A stretch of 12,414 nt of DNA from CAYYNP01 sp964472545 (lineage in GTDB: Bacteria > Planctomycetota > Planctomycetia > Pirellulales > Thermoguttaceae). The first letter of the stretch is position 1. Each line of letters starts with the position of its first letter. The DNA is taken from positions 1 to 12,414 of the forward strand of contig CAYYNP010000290.1 in NCBI GenBank assembly GCA_964472545.1, given 5' to 3'. Positions 1 to 7,600 of the stretch are shown here, one piece after another. The position numbers were made by a program, and so were the translations under genes. The notes under the pieces are model-generated. The model did not search any database. It was not told the DNA's origin and worked only from the letters and a program-made list of their open reading frames with translations.

Positions 1-16
1 CCGTGTTGATTCCGGC

Positions 17-69
17 TCGGAGCCAGTCCCCGTTTTCCACTCCCGCGAATCGACTCTGCAATTCTCCTG
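17..69 (+). repeat. Left arm of 53-bp terminal inverted repeat
   Basis: This segment is the reverse complement of 12362-12414 at 51 of 53 positions; the two differences are at 56 and 61. Its core on the minus strand reads GGAAAACGGGGACTGGCTCC. Sixteen further bases lie outside it on the left, while the right copy runs to the last base of the window. From memory, similar GGGGACTGGC or GGGGACAGGC words recur in planctomycete intergenic DNA and near REP-associated tyrosine transposases. No transposase gene is present here, so a dispersed repeat at which the assembly broke is the simplest reading. Confidence 0.9.
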
Positions 70-112
70 GCGGGCTTATCGGGGCGGACTTATGGGCGGA
101 ATCAGGATAGTA

Positions 113-135
113 GCCGTCATGCTCCGCGTGACGGC
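113..135. repeat. Short palindromic hairpin upstream of the first gene
   Basis: GCCGTCA (113-119) pairs with TGACGGC (129-135) around a 9-nt loop. The loop and right arm (120-133, TGCTCCGCGTGACG) recur inverted at 258-271, so the leader of the first gene carries one hairpin plus a second, inverted partial copy. There is no T-run, so it is not an obvious terminator. A REP-like intergenic palindrome is the likeliest reading; an RNA structure in the 5' leader is the alternative. Confidence 0.55.
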
Positions 136-257
136 AGCCTTTGCGTGCCTCTTTCCGATAGTCCGGCCACCCGGCTTCATTGACCTCGCGTGGCGCGCAG
201 GTTACAACCAACGTGTGATCGAACCGTCGTCGTTCGCTCCGCGAAGAGAAACAGGCT

Positions 258-271
258 CGTCACGCGGAGCA
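258..271. repeat. Inverted partial copy of the 120-133 palindrome
   Basis: CGTCACGCGGAGCA matches the reverse complement of 120-133 exactly over 14 bases. It ends 57 bp before the start codon of the first gene. If both arms were transcribed they could pair across a loop of about 124 nt. Confidence 0.5.
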
Positions 272-328
272 AACTACGGCAGGGATGTCCCCAGTGATGC
301 TAACGTGAGCCGAGAACTGAGGTAAGCA

Positions 329-3300
329 ATGAGCCGATTCAAGGTCCTTGTCCTGGCAGCTTGGGTGTGTGCATTCGCCTGTTTGGCGGCGGCAGAGGAC
401 GGCGCTGAACTGCTGCGGCAGTCGGGGATACAAGGCGGCGTGGTGGTCCACCTGGGTTGCGGAGACGGGGCCCTTACGGAACAACTCGCGGCAGGTGAGC
501 CGTACGTGGTACACGGTCTGGACACCAATGCGGCGAACGTCACCGCCGCACGGAAGCGGTTGCTGAAGGCCGGGCGTTACGGCGCCGTGTCGATCGACCG
601 CTGGGACGGGAAGCGGCTGCCGTACGTCGACAATTTCGTGAACCTCATCGTGGCAGAGGATCCGGCCAAGGCCTCGACGGAAGAAGTCCTGCGCGCTTTG
701 GCGCCAAACGGCGTTGTGCTGAAGAAACAAGACGGGCAGTGGCAAAGGACCGTCAAGCCACGGCCTGCCGAGATGGACGACTGGACCCATTACTTCCACG
801 GCCCCGACGGCAACCCCGCCGGCGACGACACGCTGGTGGCGCCGCCGAAGCGGCTGCAATGGCTCGGCAGCCCCGGCTGGGCACGCCACCACGACCACAT
901 GGCCAGCATGACCTCGCTGGTTTCGGCCGGCGGACGGGTGTTCTATATCTTGGACGAAGGCTCGCGGGCGTCGATCCAACTGCCGTCGCGCTGGCGTCTG
1001 ATCGCCCGCGACGCGTTCAACGGCACCATTCTGTGGAAGCGCGATATTCCCCAATGGGCCAGCAAGGATTTTGGGCTCAAGAGCGGTCCGGCGCACCTGC
1101 TGCGACGACTGGTGGCCGTGGGCGACCGCGTTTACGTCACGCTAGGAATCGATGCGCCCACCTCGATTCTCGACGCCGCCACGGGCGAGACTCTGGCCAA
1201 GTTCGACAACAGCACGTTCACGCGCGAGATCGTGGTGGCCGACGACACGGCCCTGTTGGTCGTCGGCCACGAAAAGTCGCGCCTGCCCGACTTCCGTCGG
1301 GTGGGGACGTACGTCTGGTCCAATACCAACGCCTCGAACACGGGCTGGGGCTGGCAGGGCACGACTCGGAGCATCGTGGCGTGCGACGCCGTCTCCGGGA
1401 AACTCCGCTGGCAAAAGAAGACGCCCGTGGCGCCATGCTCGTTGGCGGCCAACGAGAACTCGATCGTCTTCCACGACGGGCAGAAGCTCGTGTGCCTGAG
1501 CCGGACGACCGGCAAGACTCGGTGGGAAGGCGAGGAAACGTCTCTTAAGCTGCCCGTTCACAGCAACACCGGCCCCCGCGTGCTGATCTACGGTGACGTG
1601 GTCCTCCTGGCGGCGAACAACGGCAAGGTCTCCGGCTGGAGTCTGGCCGAGGGAAAGAAGGTCTGGGAGAACATTCAGAGACCCAGTGGCCACATGTCGC
1701 TGAAGGATCTGTTCGTGGTCGACGGCCTGGTGTGGACCGCCGCGATGGCCGGTAGCGGCGACGACGGCGTTTGGATCGGGTACGACCCGAAGACAGGCCA
1801 GAAGCAGCGCGAATTCCCGCCGGACGTGCAATTACACTGGTTTCACCATCGCTGCTATCCGTCGAAAGCCAGCGGGACGTATCTGATCGCGGGCCGCAAC
1901 GGTACGGAGTACGTCGACCTCGACAAGGAACATTGGACGCCCAACCACTGGTTCCGCGGCGGCTGCATCTACGGCGTGATGCCCTGCAACGGAATGACCT
2001 ACGCCTCGATGGACGCCTGCGGCTGTCAGCTCGAGGCCAAGCTCAGCGGGTTCAAGGCCCTTTCGCCGGCCCGCGTGCCGAGGCCTTCGCCCCGGGAACT
2101 TGCTACAGAGTTGCGTCTGGAGCGCGGCCCTGCCTATGGCCAGGCGCTGGGACCGGCTGCCGGCTCGGGAGACTGGTCGACCTTTCGAAGCGACCCGGCG
2201 CGCAGCGGCGCCACGTCGGCCCCCGTGAGCGACGCCGGCAGCAATTGGCAAACACCGCTTGGCGGGCGTCTGACCCAGCCGACGATTGCCGCCGGCAAGC
2301 TGTTCGTTGCGTCGCGCGATACACATACGCTCCACGCGCTGGATGCCGATACGGGCAAGCCGCTGTGGTCCTACACGACCGGCGGACAAACCGATACCCC
2401 GCCTACCTATTGGAATGGCCTGGTCGTCTTCGGGGCGGCCGACGGATACGTCTACGCCGTTGGCGCCGACGACGGCGCGCTGGCTTGGCGATTCCGCGCG
2501 GCGCCCGTAGACCAGCGGATGATGGCCGCCGAGCAGATCGAATCGGCATGGCCCGTACATGGTAGTGTGCTGGTGCGCGAAAACGACAAAGGTCAGGCGA
2601 TCGTCTACTGCACTGCCGGCCGCAGCATCTACCTCGACGGCGGCATCCGGCTGCTGCGGCTCGATGCCGCCACCGGGAAGTTGCTCGGGGAGGTCGTGTG
2701 GGACGAGAACGACCCGGCAAGCGGCGAAACCATGCACAACGCCTACCTCAAAAAGACCCCCGGCAACACCATGCCCGTCGGCCTTTCGGACGTTCTTTCG
2801 TGCGACGGCAGGCACATCTGGATGCGGTCACAGAAGATCGACTTCAACGGGAAGCGGTCCGAGATGACGGTCCTGCCGGCCACGGACCAGCCGCCGCACG
2901 ACGCTCACTTGTTCTGCCAGATCGGGTTCGTCGACGATTCCTATTTCTTCCGTTCCTATTGGACGTACGGCCGGCGAACGACGGGCGGCTACGGCGGTTG
3001 GTTCCAGGCCGGGCGTTACGTTCCCTCCGGACGCATCCTCTGCTTCGACGACGAGGCCGTCTACGGCTACGGCCGCAAGCCCGAGTACATGGTGAATTCC
3101 TCCGTCGTCGAGTATCAACTCTTCGCCGCCAACAAGGCGGTCCGCCCGGAAGACATCGCCGCCACGCAGAAGACGGAGCGGGCCTTGAGTCAGCGGCGGC
3201 CGGAGCGAAGCGCGGCTTCCTCCGACTGGCGAGCACGTTGGTTCTACTCGAAGCAGGAACTGTCGGCGGCCTGTCTTCAATGGGAGGTGGACCAGCCGGC

Positions 3301-4222
3301 CGTGTTCGCACGCGCCATGTGTATCGCAGGCGACCGACTGTTCGTGGCCGGCCCGCCCGACGTGGTCGACGAGCGATACGCCTACCACAACCCCGACGAT
3401 CCGGACGTTCGGGCCTTGCTCGCACGTCAGGAAGAAGCCTACGCCGGCGGACGAGGCGGCCAACTGTGGGTGGTCAACAAGGCCGACGGCAAACCGGTCG
3501 CCCGTTACATGCTGGACACAATCCCCGCGTTCGACGGCATGGCGGCGGCCGCGGGGCGGCTCTATCTGAGCACGGTCGACGGACGTGTGATGTCGTTTAC
3601 CGGCTCCGGTATGGCGGCGCTGCCGTCGATCGAGACGCAGCCGCTTCAGACCATTTGGGACAAGCCTGAAGACCCGAAGTATCTCCTGCCGCTGCCGGAG
3701 CCGAAAGACGCCGACTTCACCACGGTGAGAGGCTGCAAGGTGTTCGCGTCGACGTTGGGCTACCGTCTGAAGGCAAACGGCAAGCAGTCGTTGGGGATTG
3801 TGCTGAAGAAGCTCGACGAGCCAATCACCGGCACGGCCGTCTTCCGCACGACGATCCGCGCCGTGCGAGATTCCCAGGGGCTGTTGAGAAACGGTCTCCT
3901 GGCATTCGGCGGCAGCGCCAAGGAAGCGGGACTTGTGAAGTGTGGCGTACGATTGCAGCAGCAGAAGGCCGGCATCGTCCAGGGGCCGTTCCGGGATGAA
4001 GAGCGGACGGCCGTCTCGGCCGAGGTCGACGCCCCCGAGAACCGAGGCCTGGAAGCCGTCGTGACGGTCGATCTGGCCGCGCAGAAGGTCACGTACGTCG
4101 CCAACGGCGTGCGGCTCGAGGCGAAGCTGAAGCCGCCGCTACCCGCCGTCACCCACGTGGGTTATGTGATGGACAGCGCACTGATCGACGTGGCGCCGAT
4201 CGAGATCGAGCGGAAGCAGTAG
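329..4222 (+). CDS. Secreted methyltransferase-like/PQQ-like beta-propeller fusion protein
   Basis: This 1297-aa protein is predicted to be exported: residues 1-22 form a signal peptide ending in AAA before ED. Residues about 37-135 resemble a class I SAM-methyltransferase fold: motif I is HLGCGDG (41-47), followed by the acidic GLDTN (63-67), a central VNLIVAED strand and RALAPNG before the last strand. A DDWTHYFHGPDGNP segment (150-163) leads into PQQ-like propeller repeats of the D-x-x-(T/S)-G-x-x-x-W type, for example DAFNGTILWKRD. A CGC pair sits at 564-566. A second repeat block begins near 612 (GDWSTFRSDPARSG), and a conserved-looking SYWTYGRR/GGWFQAGRY stretch follows near 875-900. 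The last 170 residues look like a beta-sandwich. The start is supported by GAGG six bases upstream. This architecture is recurrent in planctomycetes, where it is usually annotated as a PQQ-binding-like or BamB-like protein. Substrate, true PQQ binding and methyltransferase activity are all unproven. It converges on the haem protein gene at 4257-6917. Confidence 0.9.
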   Translation: MSRFKVLVLAAWVCAFACLAAAEDGAELLRQSGIQGGVVVHLGCGDGALTEQLAAGEPYVVHGLDTNAANVTAARKRLLKAGRYGAVSIDRWDGKRLPYVDNFVNLIVAEDPAKASTEEVLRALAPNGVVLKKQDGQWQRTVKPRPAEMDDWTHYFHGPDGNPAGDDTLVAPPKRLQWLGSPGWARHHDHMASMTSLVSAGGRVFYILDEGSRASIQLPSRWRLIARDAFNGTILWKRDIPQWASKDFGLKSGPAHLLRRLVAVGDRVYVTLGIDAPTSILDAATGETLAKFDNSTFTREIVVADDTALLVVGHEKSRLPDFRRVGTYVWSNTNASNTGWGWQGTTRSIVACDAVSGKLRWQKKTPVAPCSLAANENSIVFHDGQKLVCLSRTTGKTRWEGEETSLKLPVHSNTGPRVLIYGDVVLLAANNGKVSGWSLAEGKKVWENIQRPSGHMSLKDLFVVDGLVWTAAMAGSGDDGVWIGYDPKTGQKQREFPPDVQLHWFHHRCYPSKASGTYLIAGRNGTEYVDLDKEHWTPNHWFRGGCIYGVMPCNGMTYASMDACGCQLEAKLSGFKALSPARVPRPSPRELATELRLERGPAYGQALGPAAGSGDWSTFRSDPARSGATSAPVSDAGSNWQTPLGGRLTQPTIAAGKLFVASRDTHTLHALDADTGKPLWSYTTGGQTDTPPTYWNGLVVFGAADGYVYAVGADDGALAWRFRAAPVDQRMMAAEQIESAWPVHGSVLVRENDKGQAIVYCTAGRSIYLDGGIRLLRLDAATGKLLGEVVWDENDPASGETMHNAYLKKTPGNTMPVGLSDVLSCDGRHIWMRSQKIDFNGKRSEMTVLPATDQPPHDAHLFCQIGFVDDSYFFRSYWTYGRRTTGGYGGWFQAGRYVPSGRILCFDDEAVYGYGRKPEYMVNSSVVEYQLFAANKAVRPEDIAATQKTERALSQRRPERSAASSDWRARWFYSKQELSAACLQWEVDQPAVFARAMCIAGDRLFVAGPPDVVDERYAYHNPDDPDVRALLARQEEAYAGGRGGQLWVVNKADGKPVARYMLDTIPAFDGMAAAAGRLYLSTVDGRVMSFTGSGMAALPSIETQPLQTIWDKPEDPKYLLPLPEPKDADFTTVRGCKVFASTLGYRLKANGKQSLGIVLKKLDEPITGTAVFRTTIRAVRDSQGLLRNGLLAFGGSAKEAGLVKCGVRLQQQKAGIVQGPFRDEERTAVSAEVDAPENRGLEAVVTVDLAAQKVTYVANGVRLEAKLKPPLPAVTHVGYVMDSALIDVAPIEIERKQ

Positions 4223-4224
4223 TA

Positions 4225-4241
4225 CTCAGTAATACTCTGAG
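4225..4241. terminator. Weak hairpin between convergent genes
   Basis: CTCAG (4225-4229) pairs with CTGAG (4237-4241) around a 7-nt loop in the 34-bp gap between two convergent stop codons. The position suits a bidirectional terminator, but the stem is only 5 bp and neither strand has a T-run directly after it. This is a suggestion from position only. Confidence 0.25.
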
Positions 4242-4256
4242 GTCTTCCGGAAAAAC

Positions 4257-6917
4257 CTACCGCTGATCGTCCGGCAGCGGGGCGACGACCGACGCGGCGT
4301 TCTCGTACGTGGGCACCGGGCGGAAGTTGGGATGGTCGCGGTACTTGAGGTTCTTGCGGCCGTAGTAGGTGCCGTAGTATTGGCCGTTGGCGTCGACCCA
4401 GGCACATACCCGAACCCACTCGGCCGGCGAGAGTTCGACGTCGTAGTGACCCTCGCGGAGGATCTGGATCAGCTTGGCGGCGTGGGACCCCAACGTGTAC
4501 GGCGGGAGGTACTCGTTGTTGCCGACCTTCGGGTAGATCTCGCCGATGATCGGCAGCAACTTGCGGTCCATCAACTCTTCGTACGAGCGGTTGAAGTGCG
4601 TGGTCAGTTCACCGGTCAAGTTCAAATCGCCGTCGGGCTTCTCCGCGCCGTGACACTCGATGCAATGGGCGTCCCAAACCGGCTGAACGTCGGTCGGATA
4701 GTGCAGCGGCCGGGCGCCGGTCGTCTCGCCGGGCAACGGGCCGGGCACGTCGGGCTCGCGGGTCAAGGCGATCGGCAGCACCGACTGCGTGGTCGAAAGG
4801 TCCTTCGCCTTCTCGTGGCAGCCGACGCACGAGCGGACTTCGCCGGGCCGATAGTTCACGAACGTCCGTTCCCGCTGCACCTCCATGTAGTTCTCGTCCA
4901 ACACCTGGAAGAAGATGTTCTGGTTGGCCGGCACCAGCAGATGGGCCGAACCGTCCGCCTCGACCGGTACGGTGCCGATCTGAACGCGCAACGCCAACGC
5001 CGCTCGCTTGGCGATCGCCGAGTGCTGGGCCTGCAAGCCGTCGCCGTCCCAAAACCGCCGCGCGGCCCACGGCCGGGGAATCTGGGCGTTGACGCGGAGG
5101 TACTTGACCGTTCCCGGCTCGACGCCGTCGAGCCCGCGGCTGACGTCGGCCACCACCACCCGGGCCAGGCCTTGTGCGGCCAGTTCCGGATCGGGATGAT
5201 GCCGCGGCACGGGCGGCTTCACGCGCCGACGGACCGGCATCGGCATCCAACACGACGCGTCTGCATCGCGGTGGATCGGGCGGCAGTTGCCCTGCACGTC
5301 GATCAGGTAGACCCCGTAGGCGTTGACCGCGTTCCACGGCTGGTCGGGGTTGTGCGAGACGAGCATCTGCTCCGCGTCGATCGGATACGGGTCCATATAG
5401 AGCGGGCCTTTGTCGGTGTTGCCGCGTCCGTCGCGTCCGCCTTGTGTCTCCGGCAAGAACGGCTTGACGGCGCCGCCGGGCACGTTGTCCCAGCCCCATT
5501 GGTGGCGCACGTCGACCTCGGGCGTGATGTAGGACGCCGGCTCCGGCGTGCGCAGATCGAGCCGCGTATCGATCCGCATCAGCGTGCCCACGCCCAACGG
5601 CATGTGTGGCGCGCCGATGCAGACGAACAGGCTGTTGCTGCCCGGCACGGCACGGCCCACGTTGAACACCGGCGGAAAGACGATGTCGGTGCCGTAGATC
5701 TCGGCCGAACCCGAGCCGTCCGGCCGGATGGCCCAGAGGGCCTTGTTGCTGCACGTGCCCTTGTCGACGTATTCCCAGCGCGTGTAGAGGATCCGCCCGT
5801 CGTGCATCACCGACGGGGCCGATTCGCTCACGGCGCTGTTCGACAGTTTCTGCACGTTCGAGCCGTCGGCGTCCATCCGGTAGAGCACCGAGGCGGTCAG
5901 ACGGTCGGGAACGTCGCAGAGCACGCCAAACTCGCACCGGGTCGAGACGAAGCAGATGCCGCCGTCGGGCAGGTAACAGGGGTGCATGTCGTCGGTATGG
6001 TGGTGATAGTCGCCGCCGGCCGCCAGCCGATACTTGGCAATCCGCGCGTCTTCGTCCGGCGGCGCGAACGTCAATTGCCGCAGGCCGCTGCCGTCGACGT
6101 TGACCTCCCAGATGCGGAACCCCTCGCCGATCCGCTGCTTGTGGCCGAAAACGACTCGCTTGCCGTCGTACGAAAGATCGCAGCGGCCGATGATGCCCTC
6201 GGTCAGCGGCGTGTCGCTGAGAATGTCGGTGACCTTACCGTCGGCCAGCGACAGCAGGCACAGATTGCCGCCGAAGTGGCGGCAGCCGTCGACGAAGTCG
6301 GTGTAGTAGTGGCTCGACTGCAGCGTGTACCGCCGCACGAAGAGGATCTGCTCGACACCGGGCATCAATTCTCTCAGCTTTGCCCGAACCTCGCGACTTT
6401 GCCCGGCAACCTCGCGCGCCGCGGCTTCCCGAAGCTTCTGCCGCGCCGCGACAAACGGATCGGCGGCGGGCGGCTTGGCATCGGTCGAAACGACCACCCC
6501 GGCAAAATGGGGCATGGCGCGGAACACGTCGAAGCGGATCGTGTTCTCGCCGGCGGCGAGATCAAACGGCCCGGTCGTTCGCCAAGCCAGATGCTCCTGA
6601 AAGAACCCGCCGGTCACGTCGCCGAGCACCGCCTTGGCCTCCGCCCGGCCGTTGATCGAGAGGTTCACCGGCCGGCTGTCTCCGGCACTCAACCGCCAGT
6701 GGAGGTAGTATTTGCCGGCGGCGCCGAGTTTGGCCGTCCACTGCCCAAATCCTTCCCTGCCATAACAGACCGCCAATCCATCCCAGCGCGGGTCCGCCGG
6801 TTTGATATTGGCCGACTTGTCACTCATCGCGGTGGACGGCAGCACGACCTCCGCGGCCCGGGCCAAGGGGGCGTAGCACGCAACGGCCGCAAACAACAGG
6901 CATAGCTTCGGCTTCAT
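4257..6917 (-). CDS. Diheme hydrazine-synthase-alpha-like protein with TolB-like propeller
   Basis: This 886-aa exported protein starts at the ATG at 6917, which has GGAGGT eight bases upstream; a longer frame reaches 6956 but lacks that site. Residues 1-22 are a signal peptide ending ARAA. Residues about 40-150 look like a carbohydrate-binding jelly roll (GKYYLHWRLSAGDSRPVNLS). Residues about 190-540 form a TolB/PD40-type propeller with repeats such as DLSYDGKRVVF, PCYLPDGGICF and RILYTRWEYVD. Two c-haem sites follow: CVGCH (697-701) and CIECH (752-756). The second continues into GAEKPDGDLNL, the pattern of planctomycete cytochrome c domains. The order propeller, first haem, second haem matches the alpha subunit of anammox hydrazine synthase. 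No beta or gamma subunit gene is nearby. From memory, the anammox enzyme has a Tyr four residues after the first haem His as an iron ligand; here that position is Lys (K705), so hydrazine synthesis is unlikely. A periplasmic electron-transfer or redox enzyme of unknown substrate is the best call. Confidence 0.85.
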   Translation of the reverse strand: MKPKLCLLFAAVACYAPLARAAEVVLPSTAMSDKSANIKPADPRWDGLAVCYGREGFGQWTAKLGAAGKYYLHWRLSAGDSRPVNLSINGRAEAKAVLGDVTGGFFQEHLAWRTTGPFDLAAGENTIRFDVFRAMPHFAGVVVSTDAKPPAADPFVAARQKLREAAAREVAGQSREVRAKLRELMPGVEQILFVRRYTLQSSHYYTDFVDGCRHFGGNLCLLSLADGKVTDILSDTPLTEGIIGRCDLSYDGKRVVFGHKQRIGEGFRIWEVNVDGSGLRQLTFAPPDEDARIAKYRLAAGGDYHHHTDDMHPCYLPDGGICFVSTRCEFGVLCDVPDRLTASVLYRMDADGSNVQKLSNSAVSESAPSVMHDGRILYTRWEYVDKGTCSNKALWAIRPDGSGSAEIYGTDIVFPPVFNVGRAVPGSNSLFVCIGAPHMPLGVGTLMRIDTRLDLRTPEPASYITPEVDVRHQWGWDNVPGGAVKPFLPETQGGRDGRGNTDKGPLYMDPYPIDAEQMLVSHNPDQPWNAVNAYGVYLIDVQGNCRPIHRDADASCWMPMPVRRRVKPPVPRHHPDPELAAQGLARVVVADVSRGLDGVEPGTVKYLRVNAQIPRPWAARRFWDGDGLQAQHSAIAKRAALALRVQIGTVPVEADGSAHLLVPANQNIFFQVLDENYMEVQRERTFVNYRPGEVRSCVGCHEKAKDLSTTQSVLPIALTREPDVPGPLPGETTGARPLHYPTDVQPVWDAHCIECHGAEKPDGDLNLTGELTTHFNRSYEELMDRKLLPIIGEIYPKVGNNEYLPPYTLGSHAAKLIQILREGHYDVELSPAEWVRVCAWVDANGQYYGTYYGRKNLKYRDHPNFRPVPTYENAASVVAPLPDDQR

Positions 6918-7017
6918 GACACTTGACCTCCGGCTGTCGAGGGGAGATGGCACCAATCGAGTCTAACGCCGACGTGCACGGACATCAAGCGGCTCTCGCC
7001 GCCGACGCGCCGTTCGG

Positions 7018-7310
7018 CTAGCCGGCCTGCGAGACTCTGCTTCCGTTGCGGCAGGGATTGGCTCGCCCGCTGGAATACCAACATCTGGTTGCCGCGGATC
7101 TCGAAAGGCCGGGTTTCCAGCAGACCGCCGTTGACGGGCGTGAACTCCAGGTACCGTGGCCGGGTATTACGAACACGACCGTCTTCAGGCCCACGGCCTC
7201 GCATGCGCTGGCGTAGAGTTCGACAGATCGATACACGTGCCGACACGGTTGCGAAGCACGTCGCGGCCGTGGTTCACCATATCATCCCCCGCGCCGGAGA
7301 GACTCGATCG
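7018..7310 (-). pseudogene. Decayed transglutaminase-like gene fragment
   Basis: Reading the minus strand from about 7310, one frame gives VNHGRDVLRNRVGTCIDLS. After one missing base near 7219 the sense continues in another frame as LYASACEAVGLKTVVFVIPGHG. Joined, this matches the transglutaminase-like core: a G-T-C-x-D nucleophile motif, a helix, and a V-x-x-x-P-G-H strand. A second frame change near 7153 leads to YLEFTPVNGGLLETRPFEIR and on towards 7018. No single frame spans the motif, no convincing start is present, and the fragment is far shorter than a usual domain. The frame changes are seen directly; the family call is recognition by eye. Confidence 0.6.
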
Positions 7311-7362
7311 AGAGATTCGGGCAGATTGGATTCCGCCTCATCGGCTGCAATTCCGGCCCGGC

Positions 7363-7414
7363 GCGGTCACGAGCGAGAGGAAGCACGGGGGCGCTGTCCT
7401 CTTGTGCGTTCCGC
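7363..7414. repeat. Hairpin repeat, copy 1
   Basis: An imperfect hairpin of about 52 bp. GCGG (7363-7366) pairs with CCGC (7411-7414), CAC (7368-7370) with GTG (7404-7406), and AGAGGA (7376-7381) with TCCTCT (7397-7402). It is about 85% identical to copy 2 at 8041-8091 and lies in the same orientation. The response-regulator remnant loses its similarity at about 7418, directly beside this element. Confidence 0.75.
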
Positions 7415-7417
7415 ACC

Positions 7418-7600
7418 CGCTGATCAGCATCATCGGTACGTTGGCTAACCCGTCGTCGGCTTTCATCTGCCGGATGATCTCCACGCCGTCGCCTTGGTCC
7501 TACACCAGCCGCCGGTTGATCGTCACCAGGCAACCGCCCGGATCGAAGCGCCTCTCGAGTTGCTGCGGGCACAGGCCGCGTGGTGTCTTCTGATCGGAAT
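7418..7600 (-). pseudogene. Truncated response-regulator receiver domain
   Basis: One minus-strand frame reads QQLERRFDPGGCLVTINRRL, then after a TAG stop at 7502-7500 continues as DQGDGVEIIRQMKADDGLAN and VPMMLISG. This is the middle of a CheY-like receiver: the strand carrying the phospho-acceptor region, then the D/G-G-x-E-x-I-R-x-(M/L)-K-A-D helix, then the V-P-x-M-L-I-S strand with its switch Ser. The N-terminal acidic pair, the conserved Lys and the last helix are absent. The frame runs straight into hairpin copy 1, so the gene was probably cut by that element or by an associated deletion. It is not expected to be functional. Confidence 0.6.

Noticed and set aside
92..325. A 77-codon frame upstream of the first large gene
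   Set aside because: It has no good ribosome binding site, runs through two copies of a palindromic repeat and resembles no known family.
260..1096. A 278-codon minus-strand frame opposite the start of the large fusion gene
   Set aside because: It overlaps the signal peptide and methyltransferase-like region of a much better supported gene and shows no domain of its own.
4332..6905. An 857-codon open frame on the plus strand, antisense to the diheme gene
   Set aside because: It mirrors the codon bias of a high-GC gene; its translation is Arg/Val/His-rich and low in recognisable motifs, while the minus strand carries a signal peptide, propeller repeats and CxxCH sites.
7363..7414. Hairpin copies as a CRISPR array
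   Set aside because: There are only two diverged copies 678 bp apart with no regular spacing and no cas genes.
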